Assembly: GCA_039805905.1 (NCBI GenBank)
Contig: JBDIVM010000002.1
Location: 186,001-250,000 of the forward strand
Source of the DNA: Thermohalobaculum sp039805905
GTDB taxonomy: Bacteria > Pseudomonadota > Alphaproteobacteria > Rhodobacterales > Rhodobacteraceae
DNA: 64,000 nucleotides
Direction of reading: 5' to 3'
Position 1 is the first letter of the stretch. Each line of letters begins with the position of its first letter. The position numbers and the translations under genes were made by a program. The notes beneath the pieces are model-generated. The model saw only the letters and a list, made by a program, of their open reading frames with translations, did not search any database and had not been told where the DNA came from. Below are positions 25,312 to 33,012 of this stretch, one piece after another.

Positions 25312-26139
25312 ATGGACGGATTCAACCGGCTGACGGTCGAGGCGCTGGCGGCCGAGGTCCCCGACGGCGCGCTGATGGGCGTTCCGGCCGACTATTCCGG
25401 CGTGCCGATGGCGGCGACCCGGGCGCTGGTGGCGCGCGGCGCGAAGGGGCTTAGGCTCTACTGCCTGCCCTACACGACGCTGCAGGGCGACATCCTGATC
25501 GGTGCCGGCTGCACCGAAAGCATCGAGGCCGCTGCCGTGACGCTCGGCGAATACGGCCTCGCGCCGCGCTTCACCGCGGCGGTCGAGGGCGGGCGGATCG
25601 AGATGCGCGATTCGACCTGCCCGGCCTCGCACACCCAGCTGCAGGCGACCGAGAAGGGGGTGCCGTTCATGCCGCTCCGCGGTGTGATCGGTTCCGACAT
25701 CCTGAAGCACCGGCCCGACTGGAAGGTGATCGACTCGCCGTTCGGCAATGCTCCCGACCCGGTGCTGGCGCTGCCGGCGGTGAAGCTCGACGTGGCGCTG
25801 TTCCATGCGCCTTATGCCGATTCCGGGGGCAACGTCTTCATCGGCCGCCGCCGCGAGCTGGCCACGATGGTGCACGCCGCCGCGAAGGTACTGGTGACGG
25901 TCGAGCGGGTCGCCGAGGGCAACCTCTTCGACACCGAAGCCAGCGCGGCGGGCGCCCTGCCGGCCTTCTATGTCGATGCCATCGCGGTGGCCCCGAACGG
26001 CGCCTGGCCCTGTGGGCTGACCGATCTCTACCCGCCCGACGCGGACGCGCTCCGGGCCTATGCGCGGGCGGCAAGGACCGAGGACGGGTTCCGGGACTGG
26101 CTGGCGGAGTTCCTGCGCTCCGAACGGTTCGCGGCGTGA
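25312..26139 (+). CDS. CoA-transferase family I alpha subunit, IpdA-like
   Basis: About 275 residues from the ATG at 25312 (another ATG at 25303 is in frame). It has the family I alpha fold, with an early DGALMGVPAD...GVPMAATRALVARGAKGLRLY segment in place of the classical GGF glycine loop. With the overlapping beta subunit it forms a heteromer. The pair resembles IpdA/IpdB, the steroid CD-ring-opening enzyme, more than butyrate or glutaconate CoA-transferases. That is an inference from the beta-subunit motif and gene context. The stop overlaps the next start by four bases. Confidence 0.82.
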   Translation: MDGFNRLTVEALAAEVPDGALMGVPADYSGVPMAATRALVARGAKGLRLYCLPYTTLQGDILIGAGCTESIEAAAVTLGEYGLAPRFTAAVEGGRIEMRDSTCPASHTQLQATEKGVPFMPLRGVIGSDILKHRPDWKVIDSPFGNAPDPVLALPAVKLDVALFHAPYADSGGNVFIGRRRELATMVHAAAKVLVTVERVAEGNLFDTEASAAGALPAFYVDAIAVAPNGAWPCGLTDLYPPDADALRAYARAARTEDGFRDWLAEFLRSERFAA

Positions 26140-26867
26140 GCCATACCCCCGAGGAGCTGCTGATCGTCACCCTCGCAGACATGCTGCGGGGCGACCGGCA
26201 TGTGGCGGTGGGGGCGGCCTCGCCGATCCCGGGCGCGGCGGCCCTGCTGGCGAAGGCCGAGGCGGGGCACCGGATGCAGGTCTCGATCCTGCATTCGATG
26301 CGGCACAATCCGTTCACGGATGGGGCGCGCGAGCTGTTCGACGCCGCCGGTCAGGGGCGGATCGACACCTTCTTCCTCGGCGGCGTGCAGATCGACGGCA
26401 AAGCCAACATCAACCTCGTCGGGCTCGGCGACTACCCGACCACGACCCGGCGCTTCCCAGGTTCATTCGGCTCGGCGCTGATGTATTTCGCGGTTCCCCG
26501 CGTGATCCTTTTCCGCGAGGAGCACAGCCCGCGGACGCTGGTCGCGAAGGTCGACTTCATCTCCGCCCCCGGCACTTCGGACCCGCAGGTCTGGCGCCGC
26601 GGCGGGCCGAAGGCGCTGGTGACGGGCAAGGCGGTGTTCTCGTTCGACGCCGGGCGCGGGCGGTTCCGGCTCGAGAGCGTGCACAGCGGCGAGACACCCG
26701 CCTCGGTCGCCGCCGCCACCGGCTTCGCCTTCGATATCGCACCGGAGGCGGGCGAGACCCCTGCCCCTGTGCCGGACCGGCTCGCCCGGCTCAGGGCCGA
26801 GGTTGCGCCCCGCGTCGCGACGTTCTATCCGGAGTTCGCGGCGCGGGTCTGGGGCCTCGCCGCCTGA
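26136..26867 (+). CDS. CoA-transferase family I beta subunit, IpdB-like
   Basis: A 243-residue partner of the preceding gene, starting at a GTG that overlaps its stop (GTGA). The segment LGGVQIDGKANINLVGLGDY matches the QIDxxGNxN-type motif of IpdB and glutaconate CoA-transferase B. I do not see the (S)ENG or EIGI glutamate of true CoA-transferases, the same absence that led IpdAB to be recognised as a ring-opening hydrolase. A C-C bond hydrolase role is therefore possible. It is followed after 37 bases by a family III CoA-transferase in the same direction. Confidence 0.82.
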   Translation: MSHTPEELLIVTLADMLRGDRHVAVGAASPIPGAAALLAKAEAGHRMQVSILHSMRHNPFTDGARELFDAAGQGRIDTFFLGGVQIDGKANINLVGLGDYPTTTRRFPGSFGSALMYFAVPRVILFREEHSPRTLVAKVDFISAPGTSDPQVWRRGGPKALVTGKAVFSFDAGRGRFRLESVHSGETPASVAAATGFAFDIAPEAGETPAPVPDRLARLRAEVAPRVATFYPEFAARVWGLAA

Positions 26868-26904
26868 GGAAAGCGTTGACTTAACCGTTCCCCGGGAGGG
26901 ATGC

Positions 26905-28107
26905 ATGGGCGCGCTCGATGGCGTGAAGGTGATCGATCTGACGCGGATCCTGGGCGGTCCCTTCGGTACGCAGTGGCTGGCGGATCACGGCGCGGACGTC
27001 ATCAAGATCGAGCCGCCGCAGGGTGACGATACGCGCGCCTGGGGGCCTCCCTTCGACCAGGAGGCTGGGGCGGCCTCCTACTTCCTCGGGGTGAACCGCA
27101 ACAAGCGCGGCGTTTCGCTGGACCTCGGCAGGCCCGAGGGGCGCGAGGTGCTGCTGCGACTGCTCGCCGACGCCGACGTGCTGATCGAGAACTTCAAGCC
27201 GGGCGGCATGGAGAAGTGGGGCCTCGGCTACGAGGCCGTGCTGAAGGACCGCTTCCCCCGGCTGATCCACTGCCGCGTCTCGGGCTTCGGCTCGGACGGG
27301 CCGCATGGCGGGCTGCCGGGCTACGACGCCGTCGTGCAGGCGCAGGCCGGCATGATGAGTGTCAACGGGGTCGAGGGCGGCGAGCCGACCCGCATCGGCA
27401 TCCCGCTGGTCGACATCGGCACTGGCATGGCGGCGGCGCTGGGGATCGCCATGGCGCTCTATGAGCGGTCGAACTCGGGGCTCGGGCAGTATCTCGACAT
27501 GACGCTCTACGACACCGCGGTGTCGATGCTGTTTCCGCACGCGGCAAACTTCTTCCTCTCGGGCACGCATCCGAAGATCACCGGCAACACCCATTCCAAC
27601 CTCTCGCCCTACGATGCCTTCCCGACCAGGACCTGCCGGGTCTTCATCGCTGGCGGCAACGACGTGCAGTTCCGCAAGATCTGCGAGGTGATCGGCCGGC
27701 CCGGACTGGCAGACGACCCGCGCTTCATCGACAATGCGGCGCGGCTGAAACACAAGCTGGAGCTGCGGCAGGAATTCGGCCCTGCGATGGCGGAATGGGA
27801 CGGCGAGGAGCTGGCGGATGCGCTGATGCGCGCGGGTGCCCCGGCCGGTCCCGTGCTCGAGACGCACGAGGTGGTCGCGCACCCCCATACGCTCCATCGC
27901 GAGATGACGGTCGAGATCGACGGGTTCCGCACCCTCGGCAACCCGATCAAGATGAGCCGCACCCCGCCGCAGGCGGCCCGCCGCCGCCCGCCGCGCTTCG
28001 GCCAGGACACGCGCGCGGTGCTGGCCGAGGCGGGCTATTCCGGGGCCGAGATCGAGGCGCTGATCGCCTCGGGCGTGGCGCTCGACCAGAAACCGCGCAA
28101 GCGATGA
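26905..28107 (+). CDS. CaiB/BaiF (family III) CoA-transferase
   Basis: A 400-residue paralogue of the gene at 20324. The ATG at 26905 has GGGAGG five bases upstream. Motifs are LDGVKVIDLTRILGGPFG, GADVIKIEPPQGDDTR, NRNKRGVSLDLGRPEGREVL, and LPGYDAVVQAQAGMMSVNG, which holds the likely catalytic Asp. As the third gene of the 25.3-28.1 kb operon it probably activates the acid whose CoA ester the IpdAB-like pair acts on. Confidence 0.93.
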   Translation: MGALDGVKVIDLTRILGGPFGTQWLADHGADVIKIEPPQGDDTRAWGPPFDQEAGAASYFLGVNRNKRGVSLDLGRPEGREVLLRLLADADVLIENFKPGGMEKWGLGYEAVLKDRFPRLIHCRVSGFGSDGPHGGLPGYDAVVQAQAGMMSVNGVEGGEPTRIGIPLVDIGTGMAAALGIAMALYERSNSGLGQYLDMTLYDTAVSMLFPHAANFFLSGTHPKITGNTHSNLSPYDAFPTRTCRVFIAGGNDVQFRKICEVIGRPGLADDPRFIDNAARLKHKLELRQEFGPAMAEWDGEELADALMRAGAPAGPVLETHEVVAHPHTLHREMTVEIDGFRTLGNPIKMSRTPPQAARRRPPRFGQDTRAVLAEAGYSGAEIEALIASGVALDQKPRKR

Positions 28108-28134
28108 TCCGCGGGTCGACGGCGCCTGCACCGA

Positions 28135-29550
28135 CTAGGCGACGATCGGCTGAGCCAGGATCCACAGGCTGAGCAAGGTCAGCCCGACCATGAAGACCAT
28201 CATCGGCAGCTGGCTCAGGATCGCCAGGCGCCGGTCGGGCAGAAGGCGCAGCGCCTCGGCGTGGGCGACCAGCACCGAGAGGCCGTGCCCGCTCACCAGT
28301 GACACCGCCGCGATCCACCAGGTCTGGCGGGCGCTGATCGCCCCGAGGCTGACCCGCACATTGGCCCCGCCGAACAGATCCCAGCCGAGACCGAATGGGT
28401 CGCTGACGATCGGCACCATGAGCTGCCCGGCGAGCGCCAGGTACGAGACGTAATGCGCCAGGTGATAGGCGACCGCAATCGGCATGAGCGAGGCGGCAAA
28501 CCCGGTGAAGACGGCACGGAGCGGCAGCGCGCGCCGGACGGCGAGCCACATCGCCGTGGCGAGACCCAGATAGGCCAGCACCGCGCCGAGCATGGTCGCG
28601 ATGAGCCCCGTCGTCCGGATAAGCTTCAGGATGTCGATGCCGGCTTCACGAAGATCGAGGAGCCAGGGCCTCAGGCCCTGCGAGCGGGTGATCCAGTCGA
28701 GGATCGCTGCCCAGAACGGCGTCTCGGACAACCCGTCAAACAGCACGATCGCGATCAGGCCGATGACGAACACGGCCTCCGGCACGCCGGGCGAGAGCCC
28801 GACAAGACCGGAACCCGGCAGCCGGACCCTGAGCCCGTCCGGCCCCGGAGCGAGGGGCGCCATCCGGCCGAGCAGGCCGAAGAGCCGGGTCAGCGGATCG
28901 GCCGTGCCGAACCAGCTTGCCGTCCCTGCGCGCGCCGCCCCGGCGACAAGCAGCAAGACGTAGCCCGCGATCACCGCGACGAGCGCGCGAGGGTTCTCGG
29001 CCGAATCCGAGATCAGCTCGAGCCAGGCGACTGCGAGGAGCCCGGCAACCGCGATCCAGCCGAAGATGGGCGAGAGCACCCGTCGGACCCCGTCCAGCCC
29101 CGCGGCGCGGAGCACCCACTCGGTCACCACCCGGAACGGGTTTCCGGTGGTCCAGAGATCGACGGCGAGCGCGGTGAAGAGCGCAAATCCCACCCACCAG
29201 TAGACCCACACAAAGACCGTCGCGAAGTTCTGTGTCGGCGAGGGCGGCCCGGCAAGGCCGGTCATGATCACCGCCGCCATCAGGATGACCGCGGCTGCCC
29301 GGACGGCGGACCGCGCGGCGCCCGAGAGAACGGCCGGCACCCGGATGTCGATCTGCAGTCGCGGGATCTGGCCCGGCCGGACGAGCAGGAACGAGCCAAG
29401 GAAGGAGAGCGCAACCGCGAACCCCGCCCCGGCGAGATAAAAGCCGAGCGGCAGCGGCAGGTCGTAGCGCTCGGCGAACGCATGCGCCGAAGCCGGTGCG
29501 GGAGTCACCGTCGCGGCAAGCGCGGCAATCCCGGGAAGGCACCGCCTCAC
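28135..29550 (-). CDS. Polytopic membrane protein of the family annotated as fenitrothion hydrolase FedB-like
   Basis: A 471-residue integral membrane protein with about ten to twelve predicted helices. The N-terminus has a signal-like helix followed by AHAFAERYDLPLPLGFYLAGA, a start shared with a family that databases sometimes name fenitrothion hydrolase. I am not aware of a convincing native function for it. Histidine pairs in late helices (AYHLAHYVSYLA, SGHGLSVLVAHAEAL) could bind metal or heme. Its start overlaps the cupredoxin-like gene's stop by four bases, so the two are coupled. Function unknown; a redox or metal role is an inference from neighbours. Confidence 0.75.
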   Translation of the reverse strand: MRRCLPGIAALAATVTPAPASAHAFAERYDLPLPLGFYLAGAGFAVALSFLGSFLLVRPGQIPRLQIDIRVPAVLSGAARSAVRAAAVILMAAVIMTGLAGPPSPTQNFATVFVWVYWWVGFALFTALAVDLWTTGNPFRVVTEWVLRAAGLDGVRRVLSPIFGWIAVAGLLAVAWLELISDSAENPRALVAVIAGYVLLLVAGAARAGTASWFGTADPLTRLFGLLGRMAPLAPGPDGLRVRLPGSGLVGLSPGVPEAVFVIGLIAIVLFDGLSETPFWAAILDWITRSQGLRPWLLDLREAGIDILKLIRTTGLIATMLGAVLAYLGLATAMWLAVRRALPLRAVFTGFAASLMPIAVAYHLAHYVSYLALAGQLMVPIVSDPFGLGWDLFGGANVRVSLGAISARQTWWIAAVSLVSGHGLSVLVAHAEALRLLPDRRLAILSQLPMMVFMVGLTLLSLWILAQPIVA

Positions 29551-29948
29551 GGCGCGCGCACCTCGATCCAGAGCACGGGTTTCTCCCGCGCGCCGAGGAG
29601 ATCGTCGGTGACATGCATCTCGACCGCGAACCGCCCCTCGTGCCCCGCGTCGAACTCGAGGACGACCGGCGCGCCAGCCGGCGCAGACGCCGCTATGTCG
29701 TAGCCGTGCAGATGCAGCTCCCGGCCCTCGGCGCCGGTCATGGTCAGCCGCACGCGGGCGCCGAGAGCGACGGTCACGACCTGCGGATCCGAGCCGGAGT
29801 CGAGCGCAACCGCGATCTCGGTCGGCGTGCCGGCCGTCGCGGCCGCCGCGCCGGCGACAGCATGTCCGGTATCATGTGCCCGCGCGCCCTGGCTGGCCAG
29901 CAGCATGCCCGCGGCGATGAGAGAGAGAACGATGCGTGCAGCGGACAT
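29547..29948 (-). CDS. Small secreted cupredoxin-like protein
   Basis: A 133-residue protein with a signal peptide (to about residue 24, QGARAHD). The rest is a single beta-sandwich-like domain with ELHLHGYDIAASAPAG and HEGRFAVEMHVTDD, histidine spacings reminiscent of cupredoxin or copper-chaperone folds, though no classical Cys ligand is present. It lies between the propeller gene and the polytopic membrane protein, overlapping the latter by four bases. It could carry copper or act as a structural partner; neither is proven. Confidence 0.72.
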   Translation of the reverse strand: MSAARIVLSLIAAGMLLASQGARAHDTGHAVAGAAAATAGTPTEIAVALDSGSDPQVVTVALGARVRLTMTGAEGRELHLHGYDIAASAPAGAPVVLEFDAGHEGRFAVEMHVTDDLLGAREKPVLWIEVRAP

Positions 29949-29967
29949 GGGTGTATCCGGAGGGAGC

Positions 29968-29995
29968 GGGCGGCGCCGGCAGCCCCGCGCCGCCC
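29968..29995 (-). other. Intercistronic GC hairpin
   Basis: GGGCGGCGC (29968-29976) and GCGCCGCCC (29987-29995) form a perfect nine-pair stem with a ten-base loop, starting ten bases after the propeller gene's stop and 19 bases before the next start. No U-run follows, so it is unlikely to be a full intrinsic terminator. It may stabilise the upstream message or reduce downstream expression. Confidence 0.6.
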
Positions 29996-30004
29996 GTCAT
30001 TGCA

Positions 30005-31174
30005 TCAGTGCCCGGCCAGATGGTTCCAGTCCGGCAGCAGGACGATCGAATTCGGGTTCAGCCCCATGTTCTTCAGCGTATCGACCGAGCCGACGACCTC
30101 GCCGTTTGCCAGGTCGATGACGGTGATCGAGCCGTCGTTCATGCCGGGCAGGTTCAAGAGCGCGTTCTGCACGAAGCCGAGCCGCTCGTCCTTGGTGATC
30201 GCGACATGATGGGCCCCCTCGCCGGCCGGCAGCGTCTTGACCAGTTTCGGGGCAAGGGCGCCCTCGGACAGGTCGAAGATGTGGAACTGCCCCGGAACGG
30301 CAGTGGTGACGTACAGCCGGTCGCCGGCGCCATTGAAGTACATCTCGAGCGCGACGCCCGCGCCGAGCGGATTGAAGTCGACAACCTGGCTGGCTGCGAA
30401 GTCCTGCCTTGCGGGATCCCAGGCCAGTGCCCAGAGCGTGGCCCCGAACATGTTGGTGACATAGAATACCGGCTGCTCGCCTCCCGGCACCGCCAGCACC
30501 TCGACCGGCGCCTCGCCCGAGGGCGACGGCTTGTTCGAGACCTTGATCTCTCCGAGCGGCTCCAGGGTGCTCGCCTTCACCACCGAGACCACCTCCTGTG
30601 GGCTCTTGAGATCCGCCGTGATCGTGCTCGTGACGATGATGCGATCGATGCCGGTATGGACCGCCATCCCGTGCGGATAGGTGCCCGGCAGGCTGATCTC
30701 GCCGGTGACCTCGTCGGTGGCGACGCTGCCCCGCCAGACATTGGCCGAGTTCATGCAGGTCAGATACCAGTTCTCGTTCGCCTCGTCGAAGATCACGTCC
30801 TCGGCCATGCCGCAGTTCGGGATGTCGATGGTCCTGAGCCGGAACGGAAACTCGGTCAGGTCCATGACCTGGAGCGGCGGCGAGGCCAGCGCCGTCAGAT
30901 ACGCCTTGGTCATCGACCGGTCGTAGAAGATGTGATGCGCGACGGTGGAGGGGTCGAGCGGGATGTCGGCGAGGATCTTGCCAAAGGTGCTGCTGGCGGG
31001 ATCGACATCGACAATGGCGATGCCCTCGCGCCGCTCCTCAGGGCCGGTGAGCTTGAGCGCCTTCAGCTGGTCCGGCGTCTTGCTCTCGTAGTTCATCATC
31101 GCGAGAATTTCGGCCGATGCGGCGCCTCCCCAGGCGATCGCGACGGCAGCGACAAGTGAGGAAAGTCTTTGCAT
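30005..31174 (-). CDS. Secreted beta-propeller protein
   Basis: A 389-residue protein with a signal peptide (1-21, GGAASAEI). About seven repeats follow a YVTN-like pattern, for example GIDRIIVTSTITAD, YFNGAGDRLYVTTAVPGQFHIFDL and ITVIDLANGEVVGSVDTLKNMGLNPNS-type ends. Conserved histidines (VAHHIF, GAHHVAI) and the Cys pair IPNCGM/LTCMNS may be important. Such propellers act as binding scaffolds or redox enzymes; no catalytic class can be assigned. It is the first gene of a three-gene minus-strand unit with the cupredoxin-like and membrane proteins. Confidence 0.8.
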   Translation of the reverse strand: MQRLSSLVAAVAIAWGGAASAEILAMMNYESKTPDQLKALKLTGPEERREGIAIVDVDPASSTFGKILADIPLDPSTVAHHIFYDRSMTKAYLTALASPPLQVMDLTEFPFRLRTIDIPNCGMAEDVIFDEANENWYLTCMNSANVWRGSVATDEVTGEISLPGTYPHGMAVHTGIDRIIVTSTITADLKSPQEVVSVVKASTLEPLGEIKVSNKPSPSGEAPVEVLAVPGGEQPVFYVTNMFGATLWALAWDPARQDFAASQVVDFNPLGAGVALEMYFNGAGDRLYVTTAVPGQFHIFDLSEGALAPKLVKTLPAGEGAHHVAITKDERLGFVQNALLNLPGMNDGSITVIDLANGEVVGSVDTLKNMGLNPNSIVLLPDWNHLAGH

Positions 31175-31257
31175 TTCAGGCTCCCCTTATAAGACGGTTG
31201 CCCTCCCCCCGATGCATGCATGCCGGCTATATAACACAATCCACGACGGCGGCGGCG

Positions 31258-31280
31258 AAAATCAGCCGGAAACCCGGCTG
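31258..31280 (-). terminator. Intrinsic terminator after the HisA-like gene
   Basis: Directly after the TAG of the HisA-like gene, the minus strand has CAGCCGG-GTTT-CCGGCTG followed by ATTTT. The seven-pair stem and short U-run fit a modest intrinsic terminator that separates this gene from the propeller operon 84 bases downstream. Confidence 0.75.
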
Positions 31281-32024
31281 CTAGACGAACTCGGCGATCC
31301 TCTCCGGCGATGGCCTGGCGATGGCCAGCGCCTCCTCGAGTGTGAAATCGCCCTGGTAGAGCGCCCTTCCGACGATCGCGCCGGAGATGTTGTAGAGATA
31401 GTTGAGCTCCGCAATGTCGTCGAGCGATCGGGCGAGCCCGCTGGCGATCACCGGCGCTTCGGTCTCGGAGGCGATCTTGGTCACCAGCGCGAAGCTCGAC
31501 TCGGGCAGATCGAGGTCACGGTCGATGTCGGTCACGATGATCTGCGACAGCGGCATGCCGTCGAACTGATGCACGAAATCGACCGCCGTGAAGGCGGTCT
31601 GCTCGCGCCATCCCTCGATGGTGACGAAACCCTGCCAGACATCGACCGAGACCACGATCTGGTCCGGAAAGGCAAAGGACGCGGCCCGCACCAGCTGTGG
31701 CGCGCGCACGGCGGCCGTGCCGAAAACGATCCGGCCGGCACCGGCATCCGCCCATTCGCGCACCCGCTCGATCGACCGGATTCCGCCGGCGACCTGCACC
31801 GGCGCCCCCGCGCGGCGGATGATCCGGCGGATCAGTTCCTCGTTGCTGCCGGTCCCGGCAACCGCATCGAGATCGACCACGTGCAGCCACTCGGCCCCGG
31901 CGCGGGCGAATCCCAGCGCGGTCTCGACCGGGTCGACGTCATATTCCACCGGCTCGTCGATCCGCCCACGGATCAGGTTCACGCAGCGTCCGCTCTTCAG
32001 GGCGAGATAGGGATAGATGATCAT
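31281..32024 (-). CDS. HisA/HisF-family TIM barrel protein lacking the catalytic Asp
   Basis: A 247-residue (beta-alpha)8 barrel. The ATG at 32024 has GGAGGAG six bases upstream. It aligns along its whole length with HisA: LHVVDLDAV, VQVAGGIRS, VVSVDVWQGFVTIEGW (which keeps the second catalytic Asp), TDIDRD, and AIVGRALYQGDFTLEEAL. But the first strand reads MIIYPYLALK where HisA has PA(I/L)DL, so the catalytic Asp at about position 8 is Ala. No other his gene is nearby. It is probably not the histidine-pathway isomerase but a paralogue with another phosphate-containing substrate. Confidence 0.85.
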   Translation of the reverse strand: MIIYPYLALKSGRCVNLIRGRIDEPVEYDVDPVETALGFARAGAEWLHVVDLDAVAGTGSNEELIRRIIRRAGAPVQVAGGIRSIERVREWADAGAGRIVFGTAAVRAPQLVRAASFAFPDQIVVSVDVWQGFVTIEGWREQTAFTAVDFVHQFDGMPLSQIIVTDIDRDLDLPESSFALVTKIASETEAPVIASGLARSLDDIAELNYLYNISGAIVGRALYQGDFTLEEALAIARPSPERIAEFV

Positions 32025-32414
32025 GGCGTCTCCTCCGCGCGATTCCGTGGAGGGCCCGCCGCCGGAGCGGATCGGCGCTTCCCGGCAGCCATGCCCGGTC
32101 CGGTATAATGGGGTCATCGTCGGTCATATGCGCGCGGGAATCAACCGCTGCCTGGTTCCGATGTTCCTCTTGCCTGGAGCGCCCGAACATAGGGAAGGTT
32201 GCGGCAGGAAACCAAGGGAAAGTCCGCCCCCGCGGGGGGTGCCATGAGACCAGGGATCACCGGTCCGCACCAGCGCGGATCGCGGAGGCCAGGTCCCGGT
32301 GGGCCGCGTCGCGTCGGCGGGCGGTATTGCCGGCGGTCGCGGATCCGACCCGCGGCCATGCCTGCGGACCGCCCGAAACCGGCGTGCACGGGACGCGGCA
32401 GGAGGGCGGCGGGA
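32025..32414. other. Gene-free stretch ahead of a relic gene
   Basis: These 390 bases hold no frame with recognisable similarity on either strand. The minus strand has a long open frame but its composition is that of random GC-rich DNA. A TATAAT at 32103-32108 is the only promoter-like element I noticed. Confidence 0.5.
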
Positions 32415-32861
32415 TGGACGCCGGCGCGCTCGGGTCCGTCGGCCTCGGCGTGACGGGCGAGCCGATGTGCCGCAACCTCGCCTTCAGGTCGGGCCGCCCG
32501 GTGCCCGCCGCAGACCTGCGAGCCGCGCCGCTGCACCGGCTCGCTGACGCCGAAGTCCGCACGGCCGGGCCGGAGTGTCCGAGGAGCTGCTGCTTCCGGC
32601 GCTCGGCGACGGTTCGGCCGACCGCTTCACGCTCCGGAACCACCGCATGACGGCGCTGCTGCTGCGGGCCTTCGCGGACTCTGCCTTCCCCACCGACTAC
32701 GCGATCAAGGATGCGCGCTGCGCGATCGCGCTCGCGGGCGAGGTGGCATCCATATCCGCGGTGCGCATCTCGCACGGGAGATGCTGGAACAAGCGAGCGC
32801 CGCGGGACTGGATGCGAGCTTTTTTCGGGTGCTCCTCGAAGTGATCGGCGACGACACCTGA
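32415..32861 (+). pseudogene. Relic of a 3-hydroxyisobutyrate / beta-hydroxyacid dehydrogenase
   Basis: The ATG at 32415 with AGGAGG upstream opens SVGLGVTGEPMCRNLAFRSGRPV, a decayed version of the GLGxMGxPM NAD-binding signature of this family. After about 60 codons the frame is lost. A different frame gives NHRMTALLLRAF and FPTDYAIKDA, and a third gives LAREMLEQASAAGLDASFF then EVIGDDT and a stop at 32859, all matching the family's C-terminal half. Total length is about 149 codons against roughly 290 normally, so the middle, including most of the active site, is deleted and at least two frameshifts follow. Non-functional. Confidence 0.85.
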
Positions 32862-33012
32862 TCACGCAGGCTTGATGCTCCAGGCGTTCCGCAGCCTCAG
32901 GCTGGTATGCCAAATACCTTGCGCCCTCGGCGCGGCGACCCCAGAATGCGCGTGTAACGATTTCGTGAACGGCGCCGAGCACGCGCCCAAGAACAGCAAG
33001 GGAGGTGGTTTC

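Noticed and set aside
29968..29995. The nine-pair hairpin after the propeller gene as an intrinsic terminator
   Set aside because: No U-run follows on the minus strand, and the next gene in the unit continues in the same direction.
32190..32245. GGAAACCAAGGGAAAGTCCGCCC, resembling the GAGGAAAGUCC core of RNase P RNA
   Set aside because: Only a short string matches; the surrounding helices and the second conserved region are absent, and the stretch is too short.
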